NCBI GenBank assembly: GCA_003022685.1
Contig: PXSV01000130.1
Location: forward strand, 1 to 9,542
Direction of reading: 5' to 3'
Source: Halobacteriales archaeon SW_9_67_24
Lineage (GTDB): Archaea; Halobacteriota; Halobacteria; Halobacteriales; Halococcaceae
DNA: 9,542 nucleotides
How positions within the stretch are numbered: position 1 is the first letter of the stretch; each line of letters begins with the position of its first letter. The notes beneath the pieces were generated by a model. That model worked only from the letters and a program-made list of their open reading frames with translations. It did no database searches and was not told the DNA's origin. Of this stretch, positions 5,879-9,542 are shown piece after piece. The position numbers and the translations under genes are program-made.

Positions 5879-6628
5879 ATGTGTACGCTCGTCGTCGCCT
5901 GGCAGGTCTTCACCGACCACCCCGTAGTCGTGGCGGCCAACCGCGACGAGGCACTCGATCGGCCCTCGGAGCCACCCGCGGTGATCGGTGAGGACCCGGG
6001 TGTGATCGCGCCACGCGACGCCGACGCCGGCGGGACGTGGATCGGCTACAACGAGCATGGAACCTTCGTCGCGATCACCAACCGCTGGACCGACGCCGAC
6101 CTCGTGGGCGAGCGCTCGCGCGGGCTGCTGGTTCATGATGCTCTCGACTGCGAGTCCGCCGAGGAGGCCGCCCGACTCGCCGAAGGCGCGGTCGAGACCG
6201 ACGAGTACGAGGGATTCAACCTCCTCGTCGCGGACGCAAACGCCGCCGTGCTGTGTGAGTGGGCCGGCGGACTTCGGGTAGGGAACCTCGATCCGGGCGT
6301 CCACGTCGTCATGAACGTCGGCGCGATCGGCCGGGTCACGATCCCGGCGTCGTGGCCCGAGCGCGGCGAACAGCAGGCCGCAAACGGGCGGCGGGTCCGC
6401 GAGACGCTCCAGCCGGAACCGGGCGAGCACGCTCGGGAGTGGCGCGACCGGGCCGCCGACGTGCTCGGCGATCACGACTACGGCGTCTGCATCCACCACG
6501 AGGAGTTCGACTTCGGCACCAGATCGTCGTCGCTCGTCACGATCGACGCCGACGACAGCGCGGACTACCGATACGCCGACGGGCCGCCGTGCCGAACGGA
6601 GTTCGAACCCGTCGAAAGCCAGTTTTAA
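5879..6628 (+). CDS. TANGO2/NRDE-family protein
   Basis: This 249-residue protein begins MCTLVVAW and carries the family-naming motif N21-R-D-E24 followed by ALDRPSEPP, then GGTWIGYNEHGTFVAITNR, all characteristic of the TANGO2 (NRDE, DUF833) family. The cysteine at position 2 followed by this fold suggests an Ntn-hydrolase-like architecture in which Cys2 would become N-terminal after methionine removal; that activity is inference. Eukaryotic TANGO2/HRG-9 has been linked to haem trafficking, while archaeal members are uncharacterised. The length is typical of the family. Cytosolic location is likely because no signal peptide or membrane helix is visible. The start is fixed by the conserved MCT N-terminus and the TATA box 26 bp upstream. 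The downstream gene starts 24 bases after its stop. Confidence 0.9.
   Translation: MCTLVVAWQVFTDHPVVVAANRDEALDRPSEPPAVIGEDPGVIAPRDADAGGTWIGYNEHGTFVAITNRWTDADLVGERSRGLLVHDALDCESAEEAARLAEGAVETDEYEGFNLLVADANAAVLCEWAGGLRVGNLDPGVHVVMNVGAIGRVTIPASWPERGEQQAANGRRVRETLQPEPGEHAREWRDRAADVLGDHDYGVCIHHEEFDFGTRSSSLVTIDADDSADYRYADGPPCRTEFEPVESQF
6623..6628 (+). promoter_or_regulatory. TATA box overlapping the upstream stop codon
   Basis: TTTTAA includes the last sense codon (TTT) and the TAA stop of the TANGO2/NRDE gene. It is centred 27-28 bp before the ATG at 6653, matching leaderless spacing. The winged-helix gene therefore probably has its own promoter despite its operon-like position. Confidence 0.6.
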
Positions 6629-6652
6629 CCCCTCCCCCGACGTGGGGACTCC

Positions 6653-6997
6653 ATGAGCATGGCAGCCGAGGAAGACCTCTCGGAGGCGGAGCGCGATGCC
6701 CTCGAACTCGTTCGCACCACCGGCGGGATCCACCAAAGCGAGTTCTGGAAGGAACTCGACGTGAGTTCGCGCAAGGGCAGCCGGATCGCCGAGTCACTGG
6801 AGAACCGCGGGCTCGTCCAACGCGAGGACACCGTCTACGACGGCCACAACACCTATTATATCGCCCCTGCCGCGCGCGACCTCGACTTCTCGCTGTTGAT
6901 GGCAGGGAACAACCTCTCGCCGCTCGTCGGCGAGGAGGACGTCGAACCCGAGAGCGACGCCTTCTCGCAGTGGATCATGCAGCTGGCCTACGAGTAA
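6653..6997 (+). CDS. Winged helix-turn-helix protein
   Basis: The product is 114 acidic residues. Residues about 10-68 form a winged helix: helix ERDALELVRTTGG, a helix-turn-helix from HQSEFWKELDVSSRKGSRI to AESLENRGLV, then a wing around QREDTVYDGHNTYYIAP. The C-terminal tail contains DFSLLMAGNNLSP and ends SDAFSQWIMQLAYE, a segment that looks conserved in related haloarchaeal proteins as far as I recall and may be for dimerisation or ligand contact. It is most likely a small DNA-binding transcription regulator in the broad MarR/Lrp/DUF7343-like winged-helix group; its target is unknown. The ATG at 6653 is chosen on its promoter; another Met codon two residues later is possible. A T7 tract follows the stop. 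Confidence 0.85.
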   Translation: MSMAAEEDLSEAERDALELVRTTGGIHQSEFWKELDVSSRKGSRIAESLENRGLVQREDTVYDGHNTYYIAPAARDLDFSLLMAGNNLSPLVGEEDVEPESDAFSQWIMQLAYE

Positions 6998-7000
6998 GCA

Positions 7001-7109
7001 CCCACCTTTTTTTCTTCGTCGAGTGCGCTCGCTCACTTCGTTCGCTCGCCCACCTCTCCTCGCGAAACCTGGAGTAAAAAACCCCGCTCACTCACTCCGT
7101 TCGTTCGCG
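7001..7109. repeat. Dispersed intergenic element, copy B
   Basis: This copy shares the ordered blocks of 1028-1173: CCCAC, T-run, CTTCGTCG, CTCCTCGC, AAACCTG, A-run, CCCGCTCACTC and a CGTTCGCG ending, without the roughly 33-base insertion of copy A. It carries T7 at the left on the plus strand and, from A6 at 7076-7081, T6 on the minus strand. No convergent gene lies to its right, so the minus-strand tract has no obvious gene to terminate, which argues for a mobile or dispersed repeat and not a gene-specific terminator. Confidence 0.65.
7007..7013 (+). terminator. T7 terminator after the winged-helix gene
   Basis: Seven consecutive T residues start 10 bases after the TAA stop of the winged-helix gene, a strong archaeal termination signal. 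The distance from the stop matches that of the T5 tract after the CBS-HPF gene. Confidence 0.65.
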
Positions 7110-7230
7110 TGAACCGCGCTCGCGTCACTCGCGCGGACGACACCGCTATCCGCACAGCACCGCCCGAGCCCTTCGGCGCGCGCTCACTTCGTTCGCTGCT
7201 CGCTCCCTGCGGTCGCTCGCGCGTGGTTCG

Positions 7231-7289
7231 AGAGAGCTTCGCTCTCTCGTCATCCCGAAAGGCTCCGCCTTTCGGGCGACTTCGCCCTT
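7231..7289. repeat. Tandem hairpins, the last two sharing bases
   Basis: Three stems lie in a row. CGAGAGAGC (7231-7239) pairs with GCTCTCTCG (7243-7251) around TTC. CCCGAAAGGC (7256-7265) pairs perfectly with GCCTTTCGGG (7269-7278) around TCC. GGGCGA (7276-7281) can pair with TCGCCC (7284-7289). The second and third stems share bases 7276-7278, so they compete in part. They lie about 95 bases before a start codon. A short dispersed palindrome, a transcription end structure or a folded leader are all possible. Confidence 0.6.
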
Positions 7290-7383
7290 CATCCGCTAGG
7301 CACCGCACTACGACCGCAACCACCCTCACACAGCATCCGCCAGCGACAAGCAGACACAAGTACCACGCGAAGCTACCACGAAT

Positions 7384-7527
7384 ATGACCGATAGCGATGC
7401 CGTCGAGACGTTTCTCGATCGGGCCGACGACGTCTTCACCGACTACGAGGAGGGTTACGTCGATCCCGATGCGGCGCTCGTGACGCTCGAACACCACGTC
7501 GAGACGCTGCGCGAGGCGACCGAGTGA
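7384..7527 (+). CDS. Acidic miniprotein, 47 residues, function unknown
   Basis: An ATG-to-TGA frame encodes 47 residues beginning MTDSDAVETFLDRADDVF and ending ETLREATE. It is strongly acidic, with two predicted amphipathic helices (about 5-20 and 28-46) separated by a YEEGYVDPD turn, and its codon use matches neighbouring genes. No cysteine pair, signal peptide or membrane helix is present. I do not recognise a named family; small acidic helical proteins of this kind are common and mostly uncharacterised in haloarchaea. The TATA signal at the expected distance (ACAAGTA near 7355-7361) is weak. The aminotransferase starts 48 bases after its stop from its own promoter-like box, so co-transcription is possible but not required. 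Confidence 0.72.
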   Translation: MTDSDAVETFLDRADDVFTDYEEGYVDPDAALVTLEHHVETLREATE

Positions 7528-7545
7528 ACCGGGAAAACACGAACA

Positions 7546-7552
7546 GTTATCG
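7546..7552 (+). promoter_or_regulatory. TATA-like box for the aminotransferase
   Basis: GTTATCG contains TTAT centred about 27 bp upstream of the ATG at 7576, the spacing expected for a leaderless transcript. It lies in the 48-base gap after the miniprotein gene. Confidence 0.5.
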
Positions 7553-7575
7553 GCCCCGACGCCGCCTGTGAGACC

Positions 7576-8697
7576 ATGACGGACTTTGCCGACCGAGTGG
7601 AGCGGATCCCGGTCAGCGGCATTCGCGAGGTGTTCGAGGCGGCGGGCGGCGACGCGATCAATCTCGGCCTCGGCCAGCCCGATTTCCCGACACCCAAGCA
7701 CGTTCGCCAGGCAGCGGTCGACGCGATCGAGAGCGGCGCGACCGACGGCTACACCTCGAACGCGGGCACCCCCGAGCTCTGCGAGGCGATCAGCGGAAAA
7801 CACGCCCGCGACAACGGGTTCGACGTCGGTCCCGATCAAGTGATCGCAACTGCGGGCGGCAGCGAGGCGCTCCACCTCGCCATCGAGGCCCACGTGAGCG
7901 CGGGTGAGAAGGTCATCATCCCCGATCCCGGCTTCGTTTCCTACGCCGCACTCACCCACCTCGCCGGCGGCGAACCGAACCCCATCGAACTCCGCGAGGA
8001 CCTCACGATGAGTCCCGAAGACGTGGAGGACGCCATCACCGACGACACCGCGGCGTTCGTGGTCAACAGCCCCGCCAATCCCACGGGAGCGGTCCAGTCC
8101 GAAGAAGACATGCGGGAGTTCGCGCGGATCGCCGACGAGCACGACGTGCTCTGTATTTCCGACGAGGTGTACGAGCACATCGTCTTCGAGGGGGATCACT
8201 ACTCGCCGATGGACTTCGCCGAGTCGGACAACGTGGTGGTGGTGAACGCCTGCTCGAAGTCCTACTCGATGACGGGCTGGCGGCTCGGGTGGGTCGCTGC
8301 AAGCGACCGCCGGATCGACCGGATGCTCCGAGTCCATCAGTACGTCCAGGCCTGCGCGAGCGCGCCCGCCCAGTACGCCGCCGAGGCCGCCCTCGCCGGC
8401 CCTCAGGACCGAGTTCACGAGATGGTCGACGCCTTCGAGGAGCGCCGCGACGTGGTGCTCGACGGCCTCGCCGACGCCGATCTCGACACCCCGACCCCGG
8501 AGGGCGCGTTCTACGCCATGCCCGAAGCTCCGGAAGGGTGGGTCGACGAATGCCTCGATCGCGGCGTCGTCGTCGTTCCGGGGGAGGCGTTCGGCGACGG
8601 CGGCGACGGCTACGCCAGGATCTCCTACGCCGCCGGCATCGAGGACCTGAAGGACGCCCTCGAAATCATGGACGACGCCGCGAGCGCGGTCCGCTGA
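7576..8697 (+). CDS. Class I/II PLP-dependent aminotransferase (AspC-like)
   Basis: The 373-residue cytosolic enzyme has the fold-type I aminotransferase signature in order. Near the N-terminus is INLGLGQPDFPTP, followed by GYTSNAGTPELCEAI and the cofactor-binding TAGGSEALHLAI. Then come N164/N168 in NSPANPTG, D196 and Y199 in CISDEVYEH contacting the pyridoxal ring, the Schiff-base lysine K228 in SKSYSMTGWRLGW, and R348 in ARISYA, which should bind the substrate carboxylate. Length is normal. It should exchange an amino group between an amino acid and a 2-oxo acid. Aspartate is the common default annotation, but this subgroup includes aromatic and alanine-type enzymes and the substrate cannot be fixed here. 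The start is supported by its TATA-like box and conserved length. Confidence 0.92.
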   Translation: MTDFADRVERIPVSGIREVFEAAGGDAINLGLGQPDFPTPKHVRQAAVDAIESGATDGYTSNAGTPELCEAISGKHARDNGFDVGPDQVIATAGGSEALHLAIEAHVSAGEKVIIPDPGFVSYAALTHLAGGEPNPIELREDLTMSPEDVEDAITDDTAAFVVNSPANPTGAVQSEEDMREFARIADEHDVLCISDEVYEHIVFEGDHYSPMDFAESDNVVVVNACSKSYSMTGWRLGWVAASDRRIDRMLRVHQYVQACASAPAQYAAEAALAGPQDRVHEMVDAFEERRDVVLDGLADADLDTPTPEGAFYAMPEAPEGWVDECLDRGVVVVPGEAFGDGGDGYARISYAAGIEDLKDALEIMDDAASAVR

Positions 8698-8784
8698 CCG
8701 CGACCGGCTCGCTCCACGGCGATCGAACAACGCGACGACTGAACGACGTGAGGGTAGCCGACCGATCCGTTCGCGGCCTATCGA

Positions 8785-8790
8785 TTTATC
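8785..8790 (+). promoter_or_regulatory. TATA box for the UbiA-family gene
   Basis: TTTATC is centred 26-27 bp upstream of the ATG at 8814. It is the best consensus match of the promoters in this window and again indicates a leaderless transcript. Confidence 0.62.
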
Positions 8791-8813
8791 AGCCCGTGGG
8801 TCGTTCGTGTGGC

Positions 8814-9542
8814 ATGGCCGTCGCACGCCACGACCCGGGCATCGGGGCGGCGCTTTCCGCGCTCGCCTCCCAGGTCCATCCAGTCTTTATGCTGCCGCCG
8901 CTCGCGGCGTCGTGGTTCGGCGCGGCGCTCGCGCCCACGATCTGGCCGACGGCCGGGATCGTCCACATGGCGGCGATGTTCTGTGCGGTCTACACCGCCC
9001 ACGTCAAGGACGGCTATGTGGATTTCCACGTTCGGGGCGAGGACGACGACCACCCGCTCACGGCGGGGGGCTGTCGGCTGGGACTCGCGCTTGCGACGAC
9101 CGGGTTCGTGGCGTGTCTCGCCTGGCTCTGGCTCGTGATCGGACCCGGTGCGGCACTCGTCACGCTGCCAACGTGGTTCGTTGGCTACCTCCACGCACCA
9201 CAGCTCGACATGCATCCCGTGGGCGCGACCGTCGGCTACCCGCTCGGGATCGCGCTCTCGATTCTCGGCGGGTACTACGTTCAAGCGGGTGCGTTCTCGA
9301 CGACGGCGCTCGCGTTCGCCGCGGTGTTCCTCGTGCTCCTCTCGGGGATCAAGATCATCGACGACGCAAAGGACCGATCCTACGATCGCTCGATCGACAA
9401 GCGGACCGTCGCCGTGGTGCTCGGCCGCGAGCGCGCCCGCCAGGCCGCCTACGGTCTCGTGGCGCTCGCGCTCGCTGGCGTCCTCGCAGGCGCACTCGCC
9501 AGCGTGTTCCCGCCGAGCACCGGCCTCGCAGTCGTCGCGTTC
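8814..9542 (+). CDS. UbiA-family prenyltransferase (3' end missing)
   Basis: The frame runs from ATG 8814 through the right edge, giving 243 visible residues of an all-helical membrane protein. Aspartate motifs of the UbiA superfamily are present: D66-GYV-D70 in the first position, unusually preceded by lysine where NDxxD would have asparagine, and D183-D-A-K-D187 with D191 in the second, continuing DKRTVAVVLG. A GGYYVQAGA segment resembles the GTYYVQA segment of the MenA encoded upstream, suggesting a MenA-like relative. Such enzymes transfer isoprenoid chains to quinone, lipid or carotenoid acceptors; which acceptor is unknown here. Downstream sequence is missing, so completeness cannot be judged. 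It starts 116 bases after the aminotransferase stop with a good TATA box of its own. Confidence 0.85.
   Translation, partial: MAVARHDPGIGAALSALASQVHPVFMLPPLAASWFGAALAPTIWPTAGIVHMAAMFCAVYTAHVKDGYVDFHVRGEDDDHPLTAGGCRLGLALATTGFVACLAWLWLVIGPGAALVTLPTWFVGYLHAPQLDMHPVGATVGYPLGIALSILGGYYVQAGAFSTTALAFAAVFLVLLSGIKIIDDAKDRSYDRSIDKRTVAVVLGRERARQAAYGLVALALAGVLAGALASVFPPSTGLAVVAF

Larger units (their letters stand above)
6998..7383. other. Gene-free spacer upstream of the 47-residue miniprotein
   Basis: No credible coding sequence was seen. In order the region holds repeat copy B with a T7 terminator (7001-7109), a second exact copy of the 16-mer GCTCACTTCGTTCGCT (7031-7046 and 7182-7197), tandem hairpins at 7231-7289, and an A/C-rich, T-poor stretch of about 80 bases leading to the next ATG. 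Confidence 0.6.

Noticed and set aside
6998..7383. CRISPR array suggested by repeated CTCACTTCGTTCGCT blocks
   Set aside because: The blocks are irregularly spaced and variable, with no constant repeat-spacer unit.
7033..8826. Long minus-strand open frame of 597 codons opposite the aminotransferase
   Set aside because: It is a shadow of the aminotransferase, which has every expected catalytic residue, and it runs through hairpin-rich spacer DNA.

Overview
The window looks like a chromosomal segment of a halophilic archaeon (Halobacteria). It is GC-rich, its proteins are very acidic, and most genes start at or just after a TATA-like box centred 26-28 bp upstream of the start codon, the usual haloarchaeal leaderless arrangement. 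T-runs follow stop codons, and intergenic DNA is rich in CTCACTTCGTTCGCTCG-type motifs common in haloarchaea. A genus such as Halococcus is possible but cannot be established from this window.

Layout. Positions 1-1023 (+) hold the 3' part of a gene for a CBS-domain protein ending in an HPF/RaiA-like ribosome-hibernation domain. A short convergent spacer (1024-1230) contains a T-run-bounded repeat element. On the minus strand follow a zinc-dependent nucleoside deaminase (1231-1692) and, overlapping it by 4 bp, an unannotated-looking 53-residue membrane miniprotein (1689-1850). Divergently transcribed from these is a menaquinone operon, menA-menC-menE (2043-5511), in which each junction is a 4-bp start/stop overlap. 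A 367-bp gene-free stretch (5512-5878) contains a nested inverted repeat. Next come a TANGO2/NRDE-family protein (5879-6628) and a winged-helix protein (6653-6997) whose TATA box overlaps the stop codon of the preceding gene. A second gene-free stretch (6998-7383) holds another copy of the T-run-bounded repeat and a run of strong hairpins. Last come a 47-residue acidic miniprotein (7384-7527), a class I PLP aminotransferase (7576-8697) and a UbiA-family prenyltransferase (8814 to the right edge, incomplete).

How the genes fit together. MenC makes o-succinylbenzoate, MenE activates it to the CoA thioester, and MenA prenylates dihydroxynaphthoate, so the operon supplies several steps of the classical menaquinone route for the membrane quinone pool. 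MenB, MenD, MenF and the final methyltransferase are not in the window. The truncated UbiA protein shares with MenA a YYVQA segment and the second aspartate-rich motif, so it may be a MenA-like paralogue. The other genes look like independent housekeeping units. No mobile element with a transposase, CRISPR array, tRNA or rRNA was seen. The least ordinary features are the CBS-HPF fusion, the two-copy bidirectional terminator-like repeat, the overlapping membrane miniprotein and the 77-bp nested palindrome.
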